From Gorsachius magnificus (lineage: Eukaryota > Chordata > Aves > Pelecaniformes > Ardeidae): a DNA stretch of 64,000 nt. The translations under genes were made by a program, and so were the position numbers. Positions 32,678 through 41,987 of the stretch are shown here, piece after piece. Location: NCBI GenBank assembly GCA_034008185.1, contig CM067082.1, positions 4,324,984 to 4,388,983 of the forward strand, given 5' to 3'. Below the pieces are notes generated by a model. The model saw only the letters and a program-made list of their open reading frames with translations, was not told the origin of the DNA and ran no database searches. How positions within the stretch are numbered: the stretch's first letter is position 1; every line of letters starts with the position of its first letter.

Positions 32678-32782
32678 ATGGCCCGGATGAACCGCCCTGC
32701 GCCAGTGGAGGTCTGCTACAAAAACATGAGGTTCCTGATCACCCACAACCCCACCAACGCCACGCTCAGCACCTTCTTGGAG
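32678..32782 (+). CDS. PTP4A3: PTP4A3 coding exon 1 (residues 1-35)
   Basis: It begins [12 protein letters not shown] and ends STFLE at a phase-0 junction, followed by the donor GTAAGG at 32,783. This start is chosen because of the perfect Kozak context and because it gives the family N-terminus. A second in-frame Met at codon 4 is also seen in other PRL-3 proteins. Confidence 0.97.
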
Positions 32783-35700
32783 GTAAGGGGAGGCTGGAAA
32801 GGGAGGGGGACTGAGGCCTGGCTGCACATTTTGGGGCTAAGAGTTGATGCTGAGATGCAACAGGGATCAATACTCCGTAGGACGAGGCAGCAGCAAGTCA
32901 ACTTTGGGTACCATGACCCCGGTAGCATCTCTGTGTGGTGGGTCGGATCACCTCTGGCTTTTTAGGGCAGGACGTTTTGGAGGACCCGAAGCGTGGTGTT
33001 TGGGCATGGCGGAGATGTAGCAGAGCTTCCCCGTTCCTGGCGCATCCTCTGCCAGCTCCACCAGCGCATCACATCAAGGGGCTTTGCAGTGATGCACGTG
33101 GACGCAGACAACCTCCCTTGCATCTCCCAGCACCTCAATAAGGACTTGCATCCCAAATATTCCAGCGTCTTTCCACTGGTCAGGGTGTATTGGGTGATGT
33201 GCAAGGAGCTGGAGGGCTTGGTGCTGGCTGTGTGCCTCTGGAGCCGGGAGTTGGGGGGGATTAATGGATATGTGTCTGCGGTCTGGAGCAAAAAGCTTTG
33301 ACTTGCTCTTTTTAGCAATGCCTGGGGAAAACGCCGCGTCCTGCAGGTTCAGTCGAGCCAAAACAAGCGGTTTCTGCTTACGAGGAGTCATTTTGGGTTG
33401 TTGCTGCTTTCATGGGGGGAACCTGGGGCTGCACGTGAGCCTGGCAAAGGGGTTTTGCCTTAGACCTAAACCGCACTGAGGTCTGATGTGCTGGCACCAG
33501 AGGCATCCTCTGAGCTCAAGGAAACCCTCCCAATGCACACCCAAAAAATCAAGTGTGAGTGCCATCGGCTCAAAGAGCTGCAGGGAAGTGGTTGGGATTT
33601 GAGGATGGCCACCCCATACCGCGCATTGCAGCACACAGGGCGGTGGGGACAGCACAGTGGGAAGGGGGGGAAATTCCCCTTTCCTCCAGCTTCTTAAGGT
33701 TTTTGGCTGAGCTGCCGTGTGTGCAGGAGTTTGCTGTGGGCTGGCAAGCGCACACGGGGAAGGAAGGAGATGGATCATTGAAGGGGATGATCTCATGCGG
33801 TGCCTGCTGGGGCCAGTAGACCGGCACATAATCCGGGGGCAATCCATGCGGCGGGCGATAAGCCATGCTGGAAACAGCCCAAGTCCCACGCCCAAGCCTG
33901 CAGCGCGGTGGCACGATGACGGGATACGGCACTGAGGTCTTCAAGAAGGAGCCCCTGAGCAATCTGCAAGATGCTGAGTGCAGTCGGCGGGGTGTGCTAC
34001 GATCCCCCCCACCCCAGCCTCCTCCGTGCATTTCTGCAGCGGGAGTTGCAACCTGACCGTGCACAAATAATTTCTCCTTTGGGGGATTTGCACTCATGTC
34101 AGGGACATTTCTTGGCCTGGGGTGTAAAGTTCCTGCCTGTGTGGCCATCGGGGCTTAAAAATAAACAGCTCCATTGGCGCTTGTGATTCTGGGGAGTTGG
34201 GAGGGTGCTGGGTAAAAATCCAGCTGCAGCCACGCAGCTTTGGTGCCCTAGGATTTAATGTTTCCTTGTGCTTCCCAAGCTGGATGGACCACAGAGGGGT
34301 TTGCTCAAGGATGGGGCACAGCACTGGTTTAGGGTCTGTGGGGGTCCGTGTGGTCATAGCCGGGCTCGGATGCATTGGGGTTAACTGGGGTGCGACTGGC
34401 AGGGGTTTTTTCAGACCCCTCCTTCTCCTTCCCTCCACAGGACCTGAAGAAGTATGGTGCCACCACAGTGGTGCGAGTGTGCGAAGTGACCTACGACAAG
34501 ACCCCCCTGGAGAAAGACGGCATCACCGTCATGGTAGGCGGGCGGCGGGATAGGCACTGCTTAAATATCCCCCCTCCCTGGGGTCTGCTAAACACCCCGC
34601 CTTCCAGATAGACCGAATCGGCGTCACGCTTGCCCGGGAGCAGGGCTTGAAGCCCAACTTCATCCTCGGGGCGAGGCGGGCGAGCTCTCCACTCCCCGGG
34701 CTGAGATGGGGCTGGTGCTTAAAAAAAAGAAAGCGCAGCCCACGCACCCGAAACTGTGACTCATTCGGTTGAGTCGGCAGCTGTCTCCCCTGCCTGTCGC
34801 TCGGGCTTTGAAGCATCCAGGGGATGAGAGCGCCCGATCCCACGTGGAAGATGCATGTGGTTCACATTACCCCTGGCTTTATCTTATCTACTGGGGGGGG
34901 GGGGGTGTTGGTGCTCTTCCAGCAGCCGGCTGGTGCAGCTCTGGGGGATGAAAGGGAGCAGGCAGCAAGCAGGGAAAGGCAAGGAGACAGAGCAGGCAGC
35001 TGCCTGGGCTGCATCTTGGCTGATAAGTAATGGGAGATGATGTCAGGCGTGATTGCCCTGCCAGGGAGTTCAACTCCAGCTGGAAGGTGAGGCTCTGCTC
35101 GTTGCGTAGGAAAGGGTTTGGAAGTGCCTCATGTCTCCTGGGGTGGTCCTCTGTGTGTAGGTCCTCTCTATTTAGCTTTCTATATAATTCTATGTAGAGC
35201 CTACAGAGAGAGAGAGCTCTCTGGATATGCATCCAGTTCTGGGCTCCCCAGTTCAAGAAGGATGAGGAACTACTGGAGAGAGTCCAGAGGAGGGCAACAA
35301 AGGTGATGAGGGGACTGGAGCATCTCCCCTGTGAGGAAAGGCTGAGGGAGTTGGGCTTGTTCAGCCTGAAGAAGAGAAGGCTGAGAGGGGATCTCATCAA
35401 CACGTACAAATATCTTAAGGGTGGATGTCATGAGGACGGAGCCAGACTCTTCTCAGTGGTGCCCGGCGACAGGACAAGGGGCAGTGGACACACTCTGAAG
35501 CATTTCATGAAGGTTTCAGTTGAACATGAGGAAGAACTTCTTTACTTTGAGGGTGACAGAGCCCTGGCACAGGTTGCCCAGGGGTGTTTTGGAGTCTCCT
35601 TCTCTGGCGATATTCAAAGCCCACCTGGATGATGTCCTGTGCAACCTGCTCTGGGTGAGCCTGCTTTAGCAGGAGGGTTGGATTAAATGATCTTTGGAGG

Positions 35701-38700
35701 TCACTTCCAACCCCTGCCACTCTGTGATTCTGTGTGATTCTGTGATATCCTAGATCCTCTGGCATATATGTCGATAACAGATGCTATGTCTCTCTAGATA
35801 CAAATCCTCCAGATGCAGATCTCTCTAGATACAGGTACTATGTCTCTATAAGATATATCTTATAGGGAAAGATAGTTGTATCCTACATACAGGATCTGTA
35901 TGTAGGAGGTCATCTCTGCTCTTACATTCTCCCTTGTACCCTGTTTCTGGCTGGAGACCTTCAGTCTGAAGGACTCTAAGAGACACATATCTCTCTACAT
36001 ATCTTGTATAGAGAGATATCTATACCTAGGATATGTTTTATACGGAGAGATATCTATATCCTAGATACAGAAACTATGCAAGATACTATATAGAAATTAT
36101 ATTGTTTCTATAGATAAGATACAGGTTCCTATAACTATATAGACACTATATAAGCCAGACAGAGCAGTATCTATATCCTATGTATCTGTGGATAGATATA
36201 TCTATGCAGATACAGACATATCTCTCTATCTCTGTATATCTACATCAAACATATGAAATAGAATCACAGAATCACAGAATAGTCGGGGTTGGAAGGGACC
36301 TTTAGAGGTCATCTAGTCCAACTCCCTGCCGTGAACAGGAACATCTTCAACCAGATTAGGTTGCTCAGAGCCCCATCCAACCTCACCTTGAATGTTCCCA
36401 GGGATGGGGCCTCCATCACCGCTCTGGGCAACCCGTTCCAGTGTTTCACCACCCTCATCGTAAAAAATTTTTTCCTTATATATAGTCTGTGTATCTATAT
36501 AGAGCGGCTACATCTATATATCCTATCCCTTTCTTTGGGGAATAGGCACAAGGTGGTCAAGGCCCAACTCTGGTGCGGGGTGCCTGGGTGCTGGCATCCA
36601 CATCCCATCTTGGATGCACTCCCTGGGTGGTTTTGGACGCCTTTTCCCAGGTAACAGGCAATAAGACAAGAGGAAATGGCCTCAAGTTGCACCAGGGCAG
36701 GTTTAGTTTGGACATTAGGAAAAATTTCTTCCCCGAAAGGGTGGTCAAGTCCTCATCCCTAGAGGTATTTAAAAGACAGGTAGACAAGGTGCTTAGGGAC
36801 ATGGTTTAGTGGTGGGATGGCAGGGTTAGGGTAACGGTTGGACTTGATGATCTTAAAGGTCTTTTCCAACCTAAACGATTCTATGATTCTCTGCTTTTGG
36901 CTCCTCCATGTGCCGCATGGGATCCTGGGCAATCCCTGCAGCTGACAACAGTTACTGAGTTGTGCCAGACACAGGTGTCCCGTGCCATGGACGTCTCCTT
37001 GGAAGCCACATTCACTGGTGGCTCCTCCATTGCCAGTCCTCCTGGCCATGCCACCTGGGCAGCACTCGGTGCTTTGGCAGCTCTGCCAGCAGGTCAGAGA
37101 TGGGGCAGAAACCAGTGCTGTGCGTGTTTTGCTGTAGGAAGGTTTATGGTGTAGGATAGATATACTGTGTTGGATATAGCAATACCATTTAATATCTTCA
37201 TCAGTGATGTAGGCAGTGGGATTGCGTGCACCCTGAACAAGTTTGCGGATATCACCAAGCTGAGTGGTGCCATTTATACACTTGAGGGACGGGATGCTGT
37301 CCAGAGGGACCTTGACAGACTTAGGGAGTGGGCCCATGAGAACATCGTGAAATTCCACAAGGCCAAGTGCAAGATCCCGCACCTGGGTGGGGGCAGTCCC
37401 CAATATCAGTACAGACTGGGTGATGAATGGATGGAGAGCAGCCCTGTAGAGAAGGACTTGGGGGTACTGGTGGATAAAAAATTGGACACGACTTGGCAAT
37501 GTGCACTTGCAGCCCAGAAAGCCAACTGTCTCCTGGGCTGCATCCAAAGCAGCATGGCCAGCAGGCCAAGGGAGGGGATTCTGCCCCTCTGCTCCAGTCT
37601 CGTGAGACCCCACCTGGAGCACTGCATCCAGGTCTGGGGACCTGAGCACAAGAAGACATGGACCTGTTGGAGCAGGTCCAGAGGAGGGCCAGGAAAGTAG
37701 TTTGGAGGTCTGGAACACTCCTGCTGTGAAGAAAGGCTGAGAGAGTTGGTGTTGTTCAGCCTGGAGAAGAGAAGGTTCCAGGGAGACCTGATTGCGGCCT
37801 TTCAATATATATAAAGGGTGCTTATAAGAAAGACGGAGAAAGACTTTTTACCAAGGCCTGTAGTGACAGGACAAGGGGCAACGGTTTTAAACTGGAAGAG
37901 GGTAGGTTTAGATTGGACATAAGGAAGAATTTCTTTACAATGAAGGTGGTGAAGCACTGGACCAGGTTGCCCAGAGACACTGTGGATGCCCTTTCACTGG
38001 AAGCGTTCAAGGTCAGGTTGGACAGGGCTTTGAGCAACCTGATCTGGTGAAAGATGTCCTTGACCATGGCAGGGAGGTTGGAACTAGAAGATCTTTGAAG
38101 GTCCCTTCCAACCCAAACCATTCAATGACTTTGTGATTTGGTACATCATCCCCAGTGCAAGCCCAGTGACCTGGCTCATGGCCGAAGCAGAGCTTTCCAG
38201 GTGCCGCGGGGAGGAGATGACCTTGTAGGACGGGCGCGGGCTGCGCAGGGTGGGCTGGCTCGAGCATTAGGGTACCCTGAAGCCCAGCACGCTCCTTTCC
38301 TAGCAAAGCCACGCTGAAATCGCATTACGGATTCAAAGACTGAAGTGGAGCCCAGCGGCTTCTTTTGCCATCTTACACCAAGGATGACTCCAGCTTAGTG
38401 ACTCGTTCCTCAAACATGAGGATTACAGCCCCGTGCTTCCCACTCACCGAGGATGACCGTGCCACGTGCCCTCCAAAGCAACGCTCTCCTGCCGTCCCCT
38501 TCTCCGACTGCTGCATAGCCAGTGGCCACGTTCCTCCTGCCAAATCCATGTTGGGAGAGAATTCCCCATTTTGGGAGAGAGATACAGCCTTGACTGGTTA
38601 CCAATGCCCGTGAGGGTGACACTTCTCCCCCATAGCAGAGCCCAGGGCCAGGGGGTGCTTAATGCAGCACCCGTTTTACCCACTTCGTCACCAAGCTCCG

Positions 38701-40842
38701 ATGTTGAGTCCATGCAGCTTGAGGATGAAGCTCAGAAGATGATGAGCACTTTTTTTTTTTGTTCCCTAAGAGCCTTTCCTGAAGGATGCTATTTAAATGG
38801 CTCCATTTGGCGGGGTCTCCCTCCCTTCTTCTCTCTCTAGGGCTGTTCTTTGGGGGTCCCCAGAGCATCTTCTCGGGGCTGTGTGTTCACTTTCACTCCC
38901 ATGTGTTGCAGCAAGCTGAATTTCAGCACCGCATCAGGCCCTGAGATTTCAGCCATCTCCAAGCCACCTTTGCTCAAACTTCCTACAAAGTGGGTTGGCG
39001 CTCCCAAGTGCTGGATTTAGACAGGAGCTGGCGGGGGGAAGGATGGGGGTTGCAGCTCCTCAGAGCTCAGCGCTGTCATGCGATCAGGAAGGAGGCAGGT
39101 GATGGTCACTGTGGTCCACGGAGACAGGAGGACATGGGGACCACGTTGCAGGTCTTCTAGGTGCTCCTGAGGGCTGAACCTGTCCATAAGAGATGGAAGG
39201 ACCCCATCATATGGCTGCTACATCCTCAGGGAGCTGCACTGCGAGCCCGGTTGCCGGCACACAGATCCACCTCCCCTCTGCTGAGGTCCAAAACACCACT
39301 GCTCTGAGTAAAAAGCAATTACCTGAGTTTTTCCCCAGGGTCTAACAAGTGTTTCTCTCTTCCCCCAACCTTGCCCCCCCACCTTGCAGGACTGGCCGTT
39401 TGATGACGGAGCGCCTCCTCCCAGCAAAATAGTGGAAGATTGGCTCAACTTGCTGAAGACCAAGTTCTGCGAAGACCCTGGCTGCTGCGTGGCCGTGCAC
39501 TGTGTGGCTGGCCTGGGGCGGTAAGTCAGAGCCACCCCACCCGTGAAGGGGGAAGAGGGAAAACCATGCCTGCTCTCCTCCTTCCACCTTAGAGCAGGGG
39601 TTTTGCATGCAGAGGAGACCTTAGCGGGAATAGGCATTGACAAGGAGGGCCACTGCCCGAGCTCCTCCTTCCAATTCTCATGGCCAAATCCTGGGCACTG
39701 GGGGGGGGACCTGGGTTGCTCAGAGCTGTCCTGCCAGTGCCCCGCAGTGATTTTGCTTTTGCTATGAGCTCATAGTGGAAATATTGCAAAATGCTGCCAG
39801 CTACACCTGGGAGCCACTGCGTTTCAAGAGCCACTGTGTTTTGCTGCTCCCCCCACCGCAGGTCAGGTTTTGCATGTGTATTTACATCCACTTTTTCAGC
39901 AGATTTGCCTCCAAAGTCCTCATGCTCATTAGTAGAACAGCAAACAGCTGCCAGCCCCGTCCTGGGGGTTTTACCTCTAAAATCATCCCTTCCTTGGGGC
40001 AGCACTTGCAGCCTAATGGTGAGAAATTACAAACGAAAAGCCAGCACTGGAGATTGCTTGCAATGCCACCATTATAGCCCTGTGACGTGGCCCCCCACCC
40101 CAGGACGGGATGTCAGCCTCTGGGCCACATGGCTGGGGAGTGATCATCACTGCCGTTGCCTTTCAGTGCTCCTGTCCTCGTCGCGCTGGCCTTGATCGAG
40201 AGCGGGATGAAGTACGAAGACGCCATCCAGTTCATCCGACAGTAAGTCGAGCGGCGTTTTAGTGTCGGGGGAGAAAGCAGCCCCTCTCTGAGGAAACAGA
40301 GAGATCTGGCGTGCCTCGGGGGGGGTGGGGCCGGGGTTGCTTTTCTCTCCTTTTGGCATGGAAGAGAAGGGGGCGGGGGTAGCACCAAGCACCCTGTGCC
40401 TTTGCATCAGGGCTGGAGAGGCATCTGGGAGTATCCCTGGGGGGGCTTTTGGCAGGCGCCCCGCTTTGGGCAGCCTCCACACGTGTTTCTTCCCTAGCTC
40501 CCCGTGTCCTTAGGCCCACAGGGCAGATGAGCTGGATGCCGGTGGATGAGGCAGATGCTGGGGTCAGTGCCTATCTCCATCCCCAGAGGACATAGGAGGC
40601 TGCAGCCTCCAAAATCCCTTCCTGCTCCAGGCAGGGAAATTCAGCACCCCAACAGGAGTGGGTTCAGGGTGGAGGGTCTTCTCCTGACACCACTGACTGT
40701 GCCGGCCCTTCTCTGTCCCTGCAGGAAGCGTAGAGGAGCCATCAACAGCAAGCAGCTGACGTACTTGGAAAAATACCGACCAAAGCAGAGACTCCGATTT
40801 AAGGACCCTCATAACCACAAGAACAAATGCTGCATCATGTAA
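32678..40842 (+). CDS. PTP4A3: PTP4A3, protein tyrosine phosphatase type IVA member 3 (PRL-3)
   Basis: Five coding exons join to 173 codons, the normal PRL-3 length: 32,678-32,782, 34,441-34,533, 39,390-39,520, 40,167-40,241 and 40,725-40,842. The start has a strong Kozak context (CCCACCATGG). Catalytic parts are intact: the WPFDD loop with general acid D72, the P-loop HCVAGLGR with nucleophile C104 and R110, A111 after it as is typical of PRLs, and C49, which forms the regulatory disulphide with C104. R138 (KRR motif) is the residue known to contact CNNM magnesium transporters. The tail is basic and ends in the CAAX box CCIM (170-173), which directs farnesylation and membrane attachment. EINSK-type '[10 protein letters not shown]' and 'MNRPAPVEV' identify member 3 rather than 1 or 2 (which have GAFNSKQL). 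Known roles are phosphatase/phosphocysteine cycling, CNNM binding with control of magnesium efflux, and cell motility. No lesion is seen. Confidence 0.97.
32783..34440 (+). other. PTP4A3 intron 1
   Basis: A 1,658-base GT-AG intron. It is non-repetitive to my eye, and the long shadow frames on the minus strand (for example 33,570-34,148) show no domain. No CR1 is seen. Confidence 0.9.
34441..34533 (+). CDS. PTP4A3: PTP4A3 coding exon 2 (residues 36-66)
   Basis: The acceptor CCCTCCACAG ends at 34,440. The exon encodes [20 protein letters not shown] and [11 protein letters not shown], and is followed by the donor GTAGGC at 34,534 (phase 0). It carries C49, the resolving cysteine of the redox switch. 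The last residue is Met66, where the human protein, from memory, has Val. Confidence 0.97.
34893..34905 (+). repeat. G13 homopolymer
   Basis: Thirteen consecutive G in intron 2 of PTP4A3, directly visible. The length may be unreliable in sequencing. Confidence 0.85.
35160..35227. repeat. GAGA/TATA-type simple repeat flanking a CR1
   Basis: A short run of TCTCTA, TATATAA and GAGAGAGAG sequence with the 12 bp palindrome AGAGAGCTCTCT at 35,211-35,222. It is similar in make-up to the AT-rich array on the other side of the next CR1, suggesting that the CR1 landed inside a pre-existing array. Confidence 0.6.
35228..35745 (+). mobile_element. CR1 LINE, 3' fragment in PTP4A3 intron 2 (sense on +)
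   Basis: It starts GCATCCAGTTCTGGGCTCC and continues through the ORF2 end: the frame at 35,303-35,632 reads [20 protein letters not shown], then a frameshift near 35,510. The 3' UTR follows with GGAGGGTTGGATTAAATGATC. It ends in a short tandem of ATTCTGTG-type units. Same subtype as 4,778-5,104. Confidence 0.94.
35846..35865. repeat. Perfect 20 bp palindrome
   Basis: CTATAAGATA followed by its exact reverse complement TATCTTATAG with no spacer, inside the AT-rich array. Confidence 0.95.
35882..35906. repeat. 11 bp inverted repeat with 3-base spacer
   Basis: CCTACATACAG (35,882-35,892) and CTGTATGTAGG (35,896-35,906) are perfectly complementary around GAT. Confidence 0.95.
36261..36489 (-). 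mobile_element. CR1 LINE, 3' fragment in PTP4A3 intron 2 (sense on -)
   Basis: It begins GAATCACAGAATCACAGAAT and runs back through the 3' UTR (GGGTTGGAAGGGACCTTTAG) into the ORF2 tail (complement of [13 protein letters not shown] coding). It breaks off at about 36,489, where TATCTATATAG simple repeat resumes, so it seems to have inserted within the AT-rich array. Confidence 0.92.
36641..36890 (+). mobile_element. CR1 LINE, 3' fragment in PTP4A3 intron 2 (sense on +)
   Basis: It starts inside the ORF2 end (CTTTTCCCAGGTAACAGGC), encodes [20 protein letters not shown] with a small internal deletion, then the 3' UTR AACGGTTGGACTTGATGATC and the terminal ATTCTATGATTCT. It is of the LYNC-type subfamily. 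Confidence 0.93.
37180..38136 (+). mobile_element. CR1 LINE, 1 kb 3' part in PTP4A3 intron 2 (sense on +)
   Basis: It opens within the reverse transcriptase palm: [19 protein letters not shown] then ITKLSG, where the catalytic FADD has become FADI. It continues through the post-RT domain ([17 protein letters not shown]) and, after frameshifts, to the 3' UTR and a worn end near 38,136. It is the closest relative in the window of the minus-strand copy at 21,524-22,566. Confidence 0.94.
39390..39520 (+). CDS. PTP4A3: PTP4A3 coding exon 3 (residues 67-109 and part of 110), catalytic exon
   Basis: The acceptor CACCTTGCAG ends at 39,389. The exon encodes the WPFDD loop (D72 at 39,405-39,407) and the phosphatase P-loop with C104 at 39,501-39,503. 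It ends in the first two bases of the R110 codon before the donor GTAAGT at 39,521. Compared with human PRL-3, as remembered, the middle has [14 protein letters not shown] in place of SLVKAKFCEAPGSC. Confidence 0.97.
39521..40166 (+). other. PTP4A3 intron 3
   Basis: A 646-base GT-AG intron (GTAAGT to TTTCAG) interrupting the R110 codon after its second base. No repeat is seen. Confidence 0.93.
40167..40241 (+). CDS. PTP4A3: PTP4A3 coding exon 4 (end of residue 110 to part of 135)
   Basis: The acceptor GCCTTTCAG ends at 40,166. The exon begins with T completing Arg110, then [18 protein letters not shown] and AIQFIR. It ends CA of the Gln135 codon before the donor GTAAGT at 40,242. This is the helix behind the P-loop, identical in the PRL family apart from a few residues. 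Confidence 0.97.
40242..40724 (+). other. PTP4A3 intron 4
   Basis: A 483-base GT-AG intron (GTAAGT to CTGCAG) interrupting the Q135 codon after its second base. It is GC-rich, with no repeat seen. Confidence 0.93.
40725..40842 (+). CDS. PTP4A3: PTP4A3 coding exon 5 (residues 135-173) with CAAX box
   Basis: The acceptor TCCCTGCAG ends at 40,724. The exon encodes [20 protein letters not shown], then a basic tail and CCIM, and stops at TAA 40,840-40,842. The polybasic segment plus the CAAX motif supports membrane targeting; Met in the last position favours farnesyl transfer. The tail reads HNHKNK before the CAAX, slightly different from the mammalian HTHKTR. Confidence 0.97.
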
Positions 40843-41981
40843 CCTCAATGACCTCTTGCCAAAATCCGTGCACACAGACACCCGGGCACTCGCGCGCATC
40901 CCACCCCCTCACCTCCTCGCCCCAGCCCTGTGCACCCCACGCGCCACCCCAGTGACAGGGCTGGGGTGGGGGGACGTGGAGCACCACCACCGTGTTCCAG
41001 CACCCACAGCAGGGTTGTCTTGCTGGACCCCCACTCAGCTACAGCCCCGAGGAGGGAAGGCAGCGCTGCCCTTTGACTCTTGGCGTTAGCAGGCAGTGAG
41101 CTCACATGTCGGGTTCTTCATCGCCTTCCTCCTCCTCCCTTTCCCCTTCCGTTGCACTGAGAGGGATGGGAGGGTGCTTGGTTTGGGGTGATGCAAGCAG
41201 GGCTGTGCCAGCTAAGAAGGGATGGGGAGCAGGAGGGCTAGAGCACCCCCAGAAAAACCCTTTCCCACCTCTTCCCTATAAATAAGGGCTGTGGTGGCGG
41301 CGTTGGAGGCTGGGATGGCACAGTGGCCTCGGGGGAGAAGGTGGTCATAGCGAGGAGAGGTGAAGGGGGCTCATAGCTTGGTGCTGGCCTTGTGGCCACG
41401 GGAAGAGCTGAGCTAAGTCCCCCCAATACCATTCCCTTTCTCCCAGCCCCTTTGCCTCTTCACCGTCTCCCCATTGCCCTGATGCCAGCCGGAATGCTGC
41501 GGATGAGGCTTGTTGGGTGCTTACTGCAGCGAAGACAGAGGCGCTGGGAAATTTGGTGACTGTGGCGGGGCTTTGAGGCACCCAGCTTTGCCGGGGTGCA
41601 GGGTCAGCACGGGGTCTCCCAAAGCGTGGTGTGCTCTTATTTATAGCTTCCAAATTCAATGCACAGGGTGGTGGGTTCTCTCCTGTCGTGTCCCCATCAC
41701 CGAGCCGCGGCACAACCCCCAGTTCTGGCAGCTGTGCCCTGGGGATGCAGTGCCTATCTTGGGGCACATCCATGTCCTCCACTGCTGTGTTTGCTGTCCA
41801 AGGGGCTGGGTTGCAGATTTCCTGGGGGATTTCGGATGCTCCTGGCAGGAGCACGCCACCAAATTTTGCACCTGCCTTTCCCACACCCAGTGGCATCTGT
41901 AACACGACGCCTGGCAGCCCAAAACACCCCCCCGACACGTGCCCTGGTGGAGTGGACTCAGAGCTGCCCCTGAGCCGGGAC

Positions 41982-41987
41982 ATTAAA
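41982..41987 (+). terminator. Possible proximal poly(A) signal ATTAAA
   Basis: ATTAAA lies 1,140 bases after the PTP4A3 stop, followed by a T/CT-rich CAACTTTCTGCCTTTG. A second ATTAAA is at 42,095-42,100. Either could give a short-UTR transcript; the context is weaker than that of the distal site. Confidence 0.3.

Larger units (their letters stand above)
35746..36260. repeat. AT-rich palindromic simple repeat
   Basis: About 500 bases of degenerate AGATATCT / CTATATCC / TCTCTAGATA units rich in perfect inverted repeats. Examples are a 20 bp uninterrupted palindrome at 35,846-35,865, 11 bp arms around 3 bases at 35,882-35,906, and 7 bp arms around one base near 35,959-35,973. A repeating GAGAGATATCTATA unit is seen around 36,010-36,060. 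A short less repetitive piece (35,906-35,985) interrupts it. It lies between two CR1 copies whose 3' ends face it. Confidence 0.82.
34534..39389 (+). other. PTP4A3 intron 2
   Basis: A 4,856-base GT-AG intron. It contains a G13 run at 34,893-34,905, an AT-rich palindromic simple-repeat region (35,160-36,525, interrupted) and four CR1 fragments between 35,228 and 38,136. The remaining ~1.25 kb (38,137-39,389) shows no recognisable feature apart from a T run at about 38,750. Confidence 0.9.

Noticed and set aside
32294..32827. 177-codon minus-strand frame opposite PTP4A3 exon 1
   Set aside because: Antisense shadow of the leader and first exon. The Lys/Ile runs come from the T17-(TTA)n tract read backwards.
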